Shown piece after piece: positions 49,426-60,762 of a DNA stretch of 64,000 nt (its first letter is position 1; the number at the start of each line of letters is the position of its first letter). Below the pieces are notes generated by a model that was not told where the DNA came from, ran no database searches, and worked only from the letters and a program-made list of their open reading frames with translations. The position numbers and the translations under genes were made by a program. The stretch is from Turritopsis dohrnii (Eukaryota; Cnidaria; Hydrozoa; Anthoathecata; Oceaniidae): assembly GCA_027922465.2 (NCBI GenBank), contig BQMF02000019.1, positions 1,364,001-1,428,000 on the forward strand. The letters run 5' to 3'.

Positions 49426-49570
49426 AGCGAATATCCACTTCGGATAATCGTCCGCGGACCGGATCGGTTCGAATCGCAAAACAATAGACCACGTGAAAAT
49501 GTAACAAAATATTTTGTAATATTTTCACGTGGTCTATTGTTTTACGAACCGATCCGAAGTGGATATTGCC
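49426..49570. mobile_element. foldback MITE forming one long hairpin
   Basis: GCGAATATCCACTTCGGAT at the left and ATCCGAAGTGGATATTGC at the right, with CAATAGACCACGTGAAAAT and its inverse near the centre. Nearly the whole 145 bp pairs with itself around the AACAAAATATTTTGTAATAT centre. A 20-bp stretch at 49454-49473 (gcggaccgg..) on the left arm is unpaired. Confidence 0.85.
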
Positions 49571-50491
49571 CTAACGTATGAAAAATTGAAATCTTCGGGA
49601 AAACGTGATTAGCATTGATAACGAACAGTGTTAAACTGCTGAACGCTGAAATGCGCGAAAAACAAATGCTATATGTAGCAATCTTTACCTTGACATTCTT
49701 TATGAAAGTCTCACGTGAAAACATTACGAAGTGAAAAACCAGTTTTAAACAATGTATTTCAGAGAAAAAATAACATTTACAAATAATTGCAGAAGTCTTA
49801 AAAGTTCTTAAAATCACCAATGAGAGAGAGAGAGGAATAGTCGACAACAAAGATGGTGTGCAGTGTTGGGAAAAGAAGGAAAAGAGCTGGAATTTTTTTT
49901 AAAGCAAAACAATTAAAAACGATGAATGTGAATCAAAAACACATCGATGTTTCTCTATAAATAAAAAATGAACGTAAAAAAAAAACTTAGGGCGAAGTAG
50001 ATGGTACTCTAATTAGTCTGGTATCGTTGCATCACATATGCCTGAAATAAGCTAAAAAAAATAAGCAACTAAAAGCCGAGCCTACTATTCAATAGGTGTT
50101 CTCATGAGGCAACGCAAGAAAAAATTCGAATCAAAAAAATCCGACTCTATTTGACATGGGTGAGAAATCATGTCTGAATTTACCACGTGAACTGTTTCTT
50201 TCTTAATCTATTTCTAAACGAGGATGTCATCCTCGATCAGCAAAAAATGTAGATTTTAAGGTACGTACAACCAAGCACTTAACACTCTGAGAACTCGGAA
50301 CAATTCATTATTCTAATCAATGATCGTTGAGTGCGGCATTATATACCTTCCCCAAGTGAGCTATGCAATTCACTTTATGTAAACACCCACCAGAGACTCG
50401 AATTTTCTAGATTCCTATAAACATTATCCATGGATAAATTGATTTACAAGAAAAACAAAAACTAAAAAAGGGCAAACTCTTATATTTTTAG

Positions 50492-53400
50492 TCAATGTAA
50501 CAACTTCTTAATTTCTTCTTTTTCAGCCACTTCTGCTGCTGTTTCACCACTCGGTGCTTTGATAGATTTATCTGCGCCCTTAAAAGAAAGTTAAGATCAG
50601 ACCTAATTTATACAGATAACTTATTGAGATATTCATTTTCATGATTCATTTAACTTAGTAGAATTAGTAGAACTTGGAAGTAAAAGGCTCAAACAACTTG
50701 CCACTTCCATTCGCCTACTCTTTTCTTATATGGTATGTGTATGTGCTGGTCCATCTGACCTGCATTCAAACATTGCACAAAACAGGGAAACACTTTATTG
50801 AAACTTTTGCCATTCAGCTTTCATATGCTAATATCTATAGGTACCTTTTCTAGCAGTAATTTGACGCACTCTGTGTGTCCTTCAAAGATTGCGTTGAGCA
50901 GTGGTGAAATGCCATGCTTATCTAGCCCCTAGAATTTATGAAGTGGCGTACAATCAGCAATCATAATATTGTGAAGTGAACATAGGTCAATTATAACACA
51001 ATATCAAAGCAGGTTACATAAAAGACAAAAGTTGAGACGAAGTCAATCATAGCGACATTCAAGAAAACATTAAATCTTACACATGGTGACAGGTTCATCA
51101 ACTTAAATTCAGTGCAAATGACTTATCAACGTGACATCTGTATGAAAATAAGATGAATGTTACTAGACTTGTGGAAACTCACATTTACATTTGCACCATT
51201 CGCTATGAGATACTCTAACACATCCTTCTGACCATAATCAGCAGCACAATGGATTAATGACCTTCCCATTCCGACATCTGCATTGATATTGAACTGAAAT
51301 AGCAGGCAAAAGAACAAATAATACATTTTATCCTATCCTCAAAACAAAAACACCAAACGTATTCCGATAGGATAGTGAGAATACTTTGGTATAGCAATTT
51401 TGAAATGTTTGATGCAGTCAAATTTTAAGTTGTGCTTTGATAAATTAGAATTGTCTTCATTTTAACTTTTTTTAATCATCTTCCTTTCTTTTTCTCTTTC
51501 TGATAAAATTTAAGATGAGGGTTGATATTTTTCTTTCAATTTTGCATTGAAAGAAATGTGTTTTGTTTCATACTGAAAACTGTGTCAGGAGAAACATTTA
51601 GTGAATTTAGTGGGACAGTTGGTCGTTCTTGATTTCAAAGCAACAAGAATAAAATCGGTATTGGTAAAAACTTTGTTGGTACAAATTTTCGTTGGACTAA
51701 ACTTTTCATACAAACTTTCGTCACTTTGCCAATTCGTTCGATTTTAATTATTAAAATAATTTAAACCAACCAAAAATTTTGACCTTTTCTGAAATTCCGT
51801 TATTGCTTCTTCTTTCTTTATATACTCGATTTCATTATTAACAAAACAAATGCAAGAATTTGTCTCTATACCCAACCCATTAGGCCCTGACACTACTACT
51901 TGTGCCCTAAAAAAAACTAATCCATCCAAACCAAAAATACACGTCAAAGTTCAGAAAAGGCTTATAGCAGCAGCCCTGTTTAAATTCTACAAGAAGAAGG
52001 AGAACACTGGATTAAATTATCTATGGCAGTTGGCATCTGATTTTATGGTAAATAAGATATAAAACAAAAATTTTTTGAAATGGTCAAAATGTCAATTAAA
52101 AATATTGATTGGTACAAAATTTTTTTCACTACAAATTTTAATCACCTTGCCAAAAATTGGTCGTTTTCAAACAACAAAGTTTTTACTGATAAGGTACATG
52201 TGCTCTGAAGACCGATTAAATAAAATTTGTACAATAATCATGTGTCATGTGCTTTCAAATTATCTATGTAGCAGGGATTTTTCCAAGCACTTTTGGTTAC
52301 TACTGTTTTTCCTAGAGAAGATTGAGTTTTACAGTCCAGGAAGCTCCGCAAGTTTAGAGATTTCAATCTCTACAAACAGGCCTTGTCATGAGAGGCATGT
52401 GTAGGGAGTTGGAAACTAAGATGTTTTTTAATTTTATTGAATAACATGAAAACGAGTCCTACTGGTACCACTTTCGTTTTCATATTCTTTCATAAGGTGA
52501 AGAAATGAATGCGTATAACAAAGGAAATTACCTTAGCAACAGTGGTCGTTCTCCCTTAGCAACATAATTTTTGGTGAATAATGGCCTAATTACTTTCTCA
52601 AAACATGTTTTTAATACTATGCATTAAAGAGCTAAAAAAGGTTTAATAGACAATGAATGATTGAGTTTCTAAACTCAATTCAAGATTGAGTTTTAACTAC
52701 CGGTAAACGGTAGTTGGAAAGTGCTTGGAAAAATCCCTGTGTAGGTATCCAATTACCAAATTAAAAAATCGAAACAAGGGCACATGCATGGTTGTTGCTA
52801 GGTGAAAACAGCTTGTTGCTAGGTAAAATCCAATATAAAATTTAGCTTTCCAAGGCTTCTGTAGCCTTGTCATGACCAGAGCACATGGTGTTTTCCTCAA
52901 ATGACTTTCAAATAAACCATAGAAAACTATTTGCAAGTGATGGCCATTAGAGATATTCTGGCTGAAAGTTCAGCAAATCCATTATATTTTTTGTGGTTTT
53001 GGAGCCATGATTCTAGACAACAAAAGGTATAAAGGCACTGATTTTAAAATTTTATGGTAGATTTCTGCCTATAGTTTTAGAAAATATCAAATGACAAGCC
53101 TACATCATCATAAAAACAGCAAATCCTACCTTTAAAGTATATATATAGCAGTTTCATTCAATGTTACAAATCTAGCCCTAAAAACGCCAATATTACGGAC
53201 CCTATTTCTGATAGGAACTGATAGGAATTATTTTTTAAAAATTCGACAGGTGCCTGTTTACATTGTTGTGTACAAAATATCTGAAAACAAAAACAATCTG
53301 AGGATATCACTTCCAGATTTCAGGATCTAATCTAAAATGGAAAGGCAACGTCCGGCGGAAGGGCACATTATGATCATCCAAAGGGCACTGTTTTTAGGAA

Positions 53401-56263
53401 AAGGGCAACCTGAGCTTTATTTCCATGGGTTAAACCTGTGATCCCACTATATACAAGAGTGATTTTTGATGTTTTTAAAGTGAAATAAATTAAAAAAAAA
53501 ACAACATAGAGGGCAGGGTCTGACTTTCTCAAAAAATGGCTCTTAAAACCTCTACTAGAGACAATGTTGGGCCATCATTTGGACAGTATTACACTATATA
53601 ACATTTTCAATTTTGACGCTGGAAATGTTATTGGACTACAAGATGCCAGATACTGTTATACATTTAATAATCATAAATGGAATTATGACTTTAGGAAATG
53701 AGGGCTTAAATAATTTTGAACATTACAGTTGGATAAATCTTTGACATTACGGATGATAACCACCTTATGGATACAATACCTACAAGTTTATTCACATTCT
53801 ATTATACATTCTAAGCCAGGAGGGCAGAACATGGTTGATTGGTTCCACAGATTCATTTATCAAATGACATTGAATGAGTTATAGCTTAAATACAGATGAT
53901 TTTGGAGTTAAGGCACCATAGCTAAAATTATTTGTTTACAACAGGAGACCTTATTTCTCATGTCACTGAATTTGGCCTTCTAATCCACTATTGATGAGAG
54001 CTTTGCCTTTCTACGAGTCTGCTTTTCATTTTTATTCAATCGGCGAAAATTTGTTAATGTCAACCAAAATGCTAATTTCTAAATTTTAATTAGGGTTCAA
54101 ATCTTTGTTATTTTTATGTTTACACACCCCTCTAATTCCAAAATCTAGATAAGTTTTTCCTGGTAACAACCTATAACATGGTGCTCAGGGTATGTGAAAT
54201 CATAGCACTTTTCATACCCACGGAGGCTAAAAAGTCAAGCATTTACAACATTAGCTGTATGAAAGGAAGACTAGTCAGTATTTTACTCCTTGAACCTATT
54301 TTCATCAAGGCAGAGGTCAAATAAAAAGACTCCAGTATTAAAATTTCCCAACATAACAGCTAGTTGTTTATTACATTACCAGGCAAATGGGACGTTTTAT
54401 TGTTACGTCACGTCACGTTTTTGGCTAATAATTTGTATAACTAGTAAGGAAAAGGAGTTTCTAACTCAAAATTCATATCCAAAGCTGAAAAGTAGCTACC
54501 TACAAGTCAATAAAAGAGTTTTTATTCAAAATTATTTTGAATTTTTTTTTGTTCATATTAAATATTCTTACGTCACATCACACTTTTTAAGGCCATTTCA
54601 CTCTTTTTAACCAGCTTTCAAAACTTTTCTTGAAATCTGGAAAGCCATTATTTCTCATTTTTTATTTTTATTGTTTTAAGGAAAGAAATTACACTGGTTG
54701 CCCTTACAAATATAAAAAATTGAATATTAATTTTGCAGCTAGCAACAAGTAGTTACTGTTACAAAATCTAGAACGAGAAGAGGATGCAATTTTTGTTGAC
54801 CAGGTGTTTCATACAGATGTTGTGCCAATTTTATCTCAAATTGCTCCAAACGGTAAAAAGGGATGTAAATGGTTTTGGCGTTATTAACAATCAAACAACT
54901 ATTTTTCTATAATTCTGCAGGTCATGTTGTGACATCTTTTCATGTCTTAGTTCTTTCTCATGTATTCATATTATTTTCATAAGATATTTGTTGCATTTAA
55001 ATCTTAATTTTTTTATGTTTACTTTTCCTCTTTGCGGCTGTAGATATAATTATGGGATGACAAGCATAATTTTAAGCCTTCAAATATATACCACCAATTT
55101 TTTGGAAGAAATAAAACTTATCCAAAACATCATCAAATAGTAGTATAAGTCAAGTAAAACCCATATCTAGTCTGTAGCAGTGTCCAACAATCATATTCTC
55201 CCTATAATCTATGTCCGAAGTGCACAAGGTTACATCACGTCACATAAAATTACGTCACGTCAAGCTAACTTCTCTGGCCTTTGAGTCCTAGGATGAAAAA
55301 TAATTAGCAGGATTTTTGGTTTAAAGTAAGCTCCAACCTTAGGATAGACTCAAAATAAACATCTAGTACACTACAAATAGCTCAATTTGCACAAATCTAT
55401 GTTAACACCTGTAAGAAAAAGCTGTTTCTGCGAATTACGTCACGTCACACAATTAACTCTGCCTGTGTAGAAAATATGATGTGATAATTTGAAAAAAACA
55501 TTTAATGGAAATATTACTTGTATGGGCCTCTAACTTTTTCTAAAAATATTAATGTCCAAAGTGATTTTTCTATTAGATTAGAAACTCTTAAAATCTTCAT
55601 GTTACGTCATGTCACATGACATTTTGGCCGCAATATTTTCAGTATTACATAAAGAAACTATTAGGTGGAAGTGTTTTCCTGCCAAACTGAATACTCTTGG
55701 CATCAGTGACAAAAAAAACGTTTTCGGTCAATATACAATATGTAAGTTAAAGTTAACTTGCCCTCAGAAACAAGAATATATAACATGATAAATAAATAAT
55801 GCCTAACCATAAAATTTTATTGTATTGACGATGATATAAAGTCGAAAAGCTTACACAACAAATAAATTTTTTTGTCTCCTTGATTTTTATCTGTTAACAT
55901 TATACAAATAAATGCATCAAAAATGCCAGACTAATCCTGAAATGGTCTATTTCTTCCAGCCCATATTATATTTAGCTATTTCATTTCCATTTAAAAATTA
56001 TGTATTTAACAATTTGAACAATCCCACACACTATATCTACCATTTATCTATAGATAGCTTTGATTTACTTTTTAATGAATAGATTGGGTGTATGGGTGTC
56101 CTCTTTATACATTATACCAAAACTTCATGTTAATCAATAAAACCTATTACATGAAAAGCAAAGACATATGTTATGATATTTGTACCCCTGCTTGAGAGCA
56201 TGCTTGCTTTACTTTTTCCAAATCACCGTTCTGCACGGACCATTTCACTTCATTTGCATCCAT
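50492..56263 (-). CDS. MTPN: myotrophin (ankyrin-repeat protein V-1)
   Basis: Four exons, all phase 0: 56263-56186, 51293-51183, 50928-50845, 50578-50492 (360 nt, 119 aa; human is 118). Residues 1-26 start [20 protein letters not shown], the family's first half-repeat. Then come ankyrin repeats: [20 protein letters not shown] with ANGAN (about 35-62), [20 protein letters not shown] with LLEKGAD (about 67-94), and a final [18 protein letters not shown]. The length and repeat number match myotrophin throughout. The protein is a small cytosolic ankyrin protein that inhibits actin capping protein (CP) in vertebrates. The first intron is 4.9 kb and full of repeats. Start chosen at 56263 because it gives the full-length family N-terminus. 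Confidence 0.93.
51656..52196. mobile_element. probable TIR element in myotrophin intron 1
   Basis: GTAAAAACTTTGTTGG near 51665 is matched inversely by CAACAAAGTTTTTACTGATAAGG, which ends near 52195 and is followed by TA. The right end matches the CCTTATCAG family at 40.8 kb; the left end (GGTATTG) has diverged. Confidence 0.5.
52272..52739. mobile_element. CAGGG-ended (hAT-like) MITE in myotrophin intron 1
   Basis: CAGGGATTTTTCCAAGCACT at 52272 and AGTGCTTGGAAAAATCCCTG-type end (GTGCTTGGAAAAATCCCTG) at 52739. TGTAG is duplicated at 52267-52271 and 52740-52744. No ORF. Fragments of the same family lie at 36.9-37.8 and 38.5 kb. Confidence 0.85.
53325..53525 (-). repeat. dispersed repeat, copy 2 (inverse of 25750-25955)
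   Basis: ATCATCCAAAGGGCACTGTT, GGAAAAGGGCAACCTGAGCT and GGGTTAAACCTGTGATCCCA occur in the inverse order and orientation of the copy at 25.8 kb. Confidence 0.7.
54403..55615. promoter_or_regulatory. cluster of ACGTCACGTCAC (CRE-like) sites in myotrophin intron 1
   Basis: Six sites of the form TTACGTCAYGTCAC: 54403, 54568, 55230, 55250, 55435 and 55602. Each contains TGACGT on the minus strand, the core of CREB/ATF binding sites. They are much denser than chance in AT-rich DNA. They may be regulatory or the remains of a diverged repeat; the sequence alone does not decide. Confidence 0.35.
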
Positions 56264-56517
56264 ATTGTAATATTTTTTTCTTAGTGGTATGATCTAAAAG
56301 CATTGACGACAAAAAGCATAAATATAAAATTTAACTATTGCAATTCTTATTAGCAGTCAAAAAGATATCAAAGATTTCAAAAATTCATTCCATTTCATTC
56401 CTTTTCTTCGTCAAAAAATGAAAGTAATTATAACTGGTGTGTTGTCTGTTGTCTGCGCCTCTGTATAAAGTGTATATACAAATTATATATATAATTGCAG
56501 CGTAAAAGCCAACCTAC

Positions 56518-56988
56518 ATGTCAAGAAAATTACGAAGAGAAACGGATCTTTCAATTCAAAATAATATCACTTTGTCTTGTAATCTTTGTGGCTCAAATTG
56601 GTTATTTACAGCTGAAACAAAAACACGCGACACCAGAGAATCGCTAGTTATTTGTTTTGTTCCAGGGATAAAAATCGCACTGCTCACGCCCCATTTTGGA
56701 TCAAATTGTAAACACCAAATTTATCAGGGAGGAAAGAGTCTTTACAAATGCACAAAAGCGGGGTGTGGAAATGGAGAAGTTTGCAAACTTCTCGGGACGG
56801 CCCAATATCACCCAATATCGAGTGGTACTGACAGGGGGGTGCCAATAAATATTTTGAAGTTAACTCGTTGCCAAAATGTCACAAGTGATCGAATTATGCC
56901 AAAATTCCATTTCATTGTCTCAGAAATCGTGTGGACTGACCTTAAATACGACTATGATTTGAGTAAATGTTTAGAAAAATCCCTCTAA
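56518..56988 (+). CDS. unrecognised ORF, 156 aa
   Basis: An open frame of 156 residues diverging from myotrophin exon 1 about 250 bp away. It has several cysteines, including CNLCG near residue 21 and CKHQ/CTKAGCGNGEVC around 63-87, but no pattern I can assign. A consensus splice acceptor (ATATATAATTGCAG) lies at 56488-56501. A second frame over the same bases encodes a hydrophobic stretch (IISLCLVIFVAQIGY). It may be an exon of a gene interrupted by the Harbinger insertion that follows, or chance. Confidence 0.25.
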   Translation: MSRKLRRETDLSIQNNITLSCNLCGSNWLFTAETKTRDTRESLVICFVPGIKIALLTPHFGSNCKHQIYQGGKSLYKCTKAGCGNGEVCKLLGTAQYHPISSGTDRGVPINILKLTRCQNVTSDRIMPKFHFIVSEIVWTDLKYDYDLSKCLEKSL

Positions 56989-57001
56989 GCTGTAAGTTTT
57001 A

Positions 57002-57969
57002 AGGCCCTGAACACTTAAATTTTCTTTCGAAAGATTTAAAATTTTTCTTTAAAAAATTTCCTTTCTTTATTAAATACTTGTTGTTTCTGATTCATTTTGA
57101 AAATGGATCGACGTAAACCGAGTACTTGCTTGTTTATTCTGCTCCTTAAAAAATTTCGAAAAAGGCGTTTGATGAAAAAAAGTAAGAATAAGAAAAAAAC
57201 GACAAAAACGCGTATAATAATATATTTTCATGGAACTTCGGCTGACAGATCAAGAGGAATTCCCACGTTATCTGCGGGTGAACACCGAGACTTACACAGT
57301 ATGTAGAACTGAAATTACTAAATTTATTGCCTAATTAGATTCACTTTGGACATATTATCAACATATTTACTGGCTCTTTCTGCTAGAGCTCCTGGAAAAA
57401 GTCAAACCTCTCATATCCAAACAACACGTACGATTTCGTTTGCCCATTTCTGCCGAAAAGCTTGCTGTTACTTTAAGATACTTAGCAACTGATAAATCAT
57501 TTGAAAGTCTTCAATATCAGTACCGCACTCATCGCTCAACAATAGCACAGTTCATAGAGACTGTTTGTAACGCTATTTTTGAGAAGTTGGCACCGAATTA
57601 TATGAAACTTCCTCAAAGTGTTGATAAACATGTTTCTCCATGCTTCTTACAAAACTGACTTTCTTCTTTTTCGTGTATTCTGTTTCTCCATACGAGAGTT
57701 CCTGTTTCTTCAAAGTTCATTCATTTCGCAAAAAACGTGCCACAAATTCCGTCGGTATTCTTTAATGTCTCGCGAAAAGAAAAATTTTCTTGCAAAAATT
57801 AATGAACCGCTTCGCTATTTTTTTAAAGATTCTCAGAGTTTACAAGAAAACTTTTAAAAATTTACTTTCTTTAAAAACGCAAGATACATTGCGAAATTTT
57901 TATTTAGCAGTGCCTGAAAGAAAACTTGCAAATCTTTCGAAAGAAAAATTTATAGGTGTATCAGGGCCT
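57002..57969. mobile_element. PIF/Harbinger element, second copy type
   Basis: Ends AGGCCCTGAACACTTAAATT (57002) and the inverse ending TCAGGGCCT (57969). 'TTTCTTTCGAAAGATTT' is found inside both ends. TTA is duplicated at 56999-57001 and 57970-57972. It contains a transposase fragment. Confidence 0.88.
57440..57658 (+). pseudogene. Harbinger transposase N-terminal fragment
   Basis: 72 residues: PISAEKLAVTLRYLATDKSF and SLQYQYRTHRSTIAQFIETV. This is the same helix-turn-helix block as in the 46.5-kb element, but clearly diverged, so the two belong to different families. A splice-like TAG precedes an upstream open part (ELLEKVKPLISKQHV from 57386). The DDE core is missing. Confidence 0.8.
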
Positions 57970-57979
57970 TTAGAAAATG

Positions 57980-58730
57980 AAAAGTTTTCCTTAATATACA
58001 TTACTTCAGTTTTCCTTAAAACCACTCCAAATTCTTTAAACTGATCATTTATAACAATAATAATTAAGGACAATAAAAAGAAATTTGCATATTTTCGACT
58101 ACGAGAAAGAAATTGGGGATATTTGATGCTAAATTTTTATTCCGTTTGTGTTTGATGCTAATAAAAAAGGATGTAGAGGATTAAAATTGGATGAAACTTG
58201 GTGCCAGTGGTATATATTATGGGGTTTTTGGTATAATTACTTTTTTCACGTTCTCGAGGTCGTCAGAACTGGGGAGGTCATGGGAGCAGCAGTAACTTCA
58301 ACCAAAGTTAAAATGTTGTGTTGTTATTTCTTGTCCATTACGCATTGGAAACCATACGTGTATAGAAACGTTAATTTGAAAAGAATGAATTTGTTACAAA
58401 AATTAAAAATTAGAAATGAAGTTCACAGTACCATTTGATCTTAAATTATTTTTTTTTCAATTTCTCGAAATATCAAAAATTGAATTCTCATTCAATTTTC
58501 AATTTTTGTTTCATTATCTTTTGAAGTGGGGGATTTATATTCGAAAACCTTACATGAATATTTCTAGCTTAATTAACGCATATTTTGCATATATTTAGTA
58601 CAGTCACGTGCTTCATGTTGAGTCACGTGATGCTGTTGATGATGTACCGGGGGTTATGTTTTACAACTGTATCAAAAAACATAAAATCTGCCGTATCGCA
58701 CTTTTTGCTATTCATTACAAAAAGTGTCGC
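57980..58730. other. spacer, nothing recognised
   Basis: Several short plus-strand ORFs with low-complexity composition; no supported gene. Confidence 0.4.
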
Positions 58731-58735
58731 TGTTG

Positions 58736-59116
58736 AATGTGTCATCTTTGGAAGAAATTAAGACCTTAGTTCAAGCTGGAAAAACCTACAATGAAATCAG
58801 TAAATTATTGCAACAACGAACTGCATCACCTTGTGGTTTTTCTAATATCCGTTTATTTTAAGATAGGGAAGAAAAGTTTATACAGCCCATCAGAAGTCGA
58901 TAAGATTGTATTCAGAGGGATTTCTGAGGTAATTTTTCTCTCTCTTTTGTGCCCTGCGTTTTCACTGTTCTCACTAAAGTTATCATATATAGCTTTTTGC
59001 TGCTATGTATAGGGAGGAGAGTCCTATGGTAGAAAAATGATGACTGGATTGCTACGTGTAGTGAGGGGTTTTACAATGGCACAAACGTTGCGAGGTTGCA
59101 CTTGTACATGCTGACA
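58736..59116 (+). pseudogene. integrase-like transposase N-terminus, copy C (most decayed)
   Basis: The first part, 58736-58928, reads SSLEEIKTLVQAGKTYNEIS and SPCGFSNIRLF before a stop; it aligns with the start of copies A and B. A GAG|GTAA donor at 58928 and a TATAG acceptor at 59012 match the intron position of copies A and B. The second part (59013-59116), GGESYGRKMMTGLLRVV, aligns with GHTYGRKMLTGYIKY of copy B. It is interrupted by stops. Confidence 0.65.
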
Positions 59117-59119
59117 GGT

Positions 59120-59827
59120 TTACCGTTTTCACTGAGATCAACAAGAACAACTTTGACAACTACAAGAGCATTCTGCTTTAGTCCTGTGGATAGGCGTGGA
59201 GTTGACATGGTTGCTGTTTGTGAAGATGGAGTCAACAAAACGGATTGTAGTGGCGGTTGAAAAAAGATTAGAGATTGCGACAGTTCCTCCTGATTTATCA
59301 CCATGCACAATGAATATCGTCGCAGAAACGTAATCTTCAAATTCGAAAATAGCACTGGTGGGAAACTCAGTACATCCGGATCGCTGGTCGACTATGTACA
59401 AGCTTGTATGTTCAATCTTAAGAAAGAAATGAAAAGTATTATACGTATTTTGTTGCACATTGGAAATAATGTGAACATAGAAATGCTTACCAAAAACTTC
59501 CTAGCCAGATTAGAAACAGTGGCTTGACTTGAATGTTTCAGACAAGTGATTCGAATTTTTCGGACAACGGAACGTAAACCCCGTCTTTTTTAAGCCAATC
59601 AGAAAGAACGTTGATGGCCAGTGTAAAACCATTCTTCTACTTTGCTTATTTAACATAGCACAAGAATCCGTGTACCAAATAAAAAATATTAATATTTGAA
59701 AATTGAAAATTGACATTTTTATCACCTTCCAAATTTTGAAAAACGTTAACATTTTCATATTTTAAATAATGGTTTTTCAATTTTATTTTCAATTTTTAAT
59801 TTAATTCAAATTAAAATAGATTTTTGT
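59120..59827. other. spacer between integrase-like copy C and a SINE
   Basis: Minus-strand ORFs of 94 and 106 residues (59071-59355, 59138-59458) overlap here; one has a Cys-Ser repeat tail but no family signature. 59690-59820 and 63225-63300 share 'CAATTTTCATTTTTCAAA' type low-complexity sequence. Confidence 0.35.
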
Positions 59828-60115
59828 ACAGCGATGGAGTAGTGGTTAGTACCTTTGAGTGCGACCGCTGCGACCCGTGTTCGAGTCTAGTCATGTCGTA
59901 TCTCAACACACCACTGTGATGCGCTTTAAATGCAGCGTGTCAGCCCATTAGGAGCCATCGACTGACTGCACACTGGCCTTCGGGCAAGTTAGAGCAATGC
60001 TATATGTATCTCTGGCAGTAAGTTAACTAATAGTTGCAAGTCGGTGGGCGGAAGAACCAACCAATACGGATGGAAGCCCAAGCACTAAAAACTCCCGTTA
60101 CTTACTTACTTACTA
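59828..60115 (+). mobile_element. tRNA-derived SINE, second family
   Basis: A-box-like TAGTGGTTAGTACC and B-box-like GTTCGAGTCTAG in tRNA spacing, a body of about 200 bp, then a TTACTTACTTACTTAC tail (60097-60115). The body is unlike the SINE at 21.0 kb. Confidence 0.8.
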
Positions 60116-60256
60116 ATTTTTAATTCGAACCCAGGAAAGGAGAAACAAAAGACGGCATTGTGCTATTATATTTGAACAATAAATGGAAACATTCCCATAA
60201 ACTCTCAACTTCTTTATGTATGAAATTAGTAGACTATAGAGTGTAGTGAAGCAAGC

Positions 60257-60705
60257 ATGGATAACACAGATGTGGATGACTTAATTAGCATGTTTCAAAG
60301 AGGTTTAACTTACCAGTAGATAAGTGACGAGTTTCAAATGCGATTCCCAGGCACGAGACCCTTCTCTGTACCATCAATACAGCTTTTTTGTCGAAAGAAT
60401 GGCTTATCTTCTCGACTAAGTGACGATTATCTATCTTCTTTGGTTAAGGAGGCAGTTCACGAGGTAAAATGATTTTTCATTTCCTTCTTTAACTCGTATT
60501 TTATTCATGCATTATTTTACTTAGATAAAATATATTATCACAGGGCGTACATACAGTCAGTTCTACATTTTGTTTTGTTTTACACAGTCGTTTAATTGTG
60601 TCATTGGCGACAATGCCAGTAAAAAATAACCATATTATTTACTCTGAAGTTTACAGGTAACTTCCATGACATCTAATATGTCCGGTGTTGTTTATCTGCT
60701 GGAAG
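60257..60705 (+). pseudogene. integrase-like transposase, copy A (exon 1 with a stop)
   Basis: Exon 1 (60257-60463, 69 codons) is about 90% like copy B: MDNTDVDDLISMFQRGLTYQ followed by TAG at codon 21, where B has CAG. The exon ends GAG|GTAAAA, a proper donor. The second exon has been lost: sequence homologous to B's intron resumes and goes directly to the shared 3' flank ('GAAGTTTACAGGTA' at 60650). Confidence 0.75.
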
Positions 60706-60762
60706 AACAAAATGTCAAAATAAAATGAAATCTATTCTAATCCGGAGTATAGTGAATTAAGC

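Noticed and set aside
58148..58438. 96-residue plus-strand ORF
   Set aside because: No family motif; composition like the surrounding spacer.
59071..59458. Overlapping minus-strand ORFs, one with a Cys/Ser tail
   Set aside because: They overlap the decayed integrase copy C on the opposite strand and each other in different frames; no start or splice support.
59828..59900. tRNA gene
   Set aside because: Same reason: tRNA-like head of a SINE with a TTAC-repeat tail.
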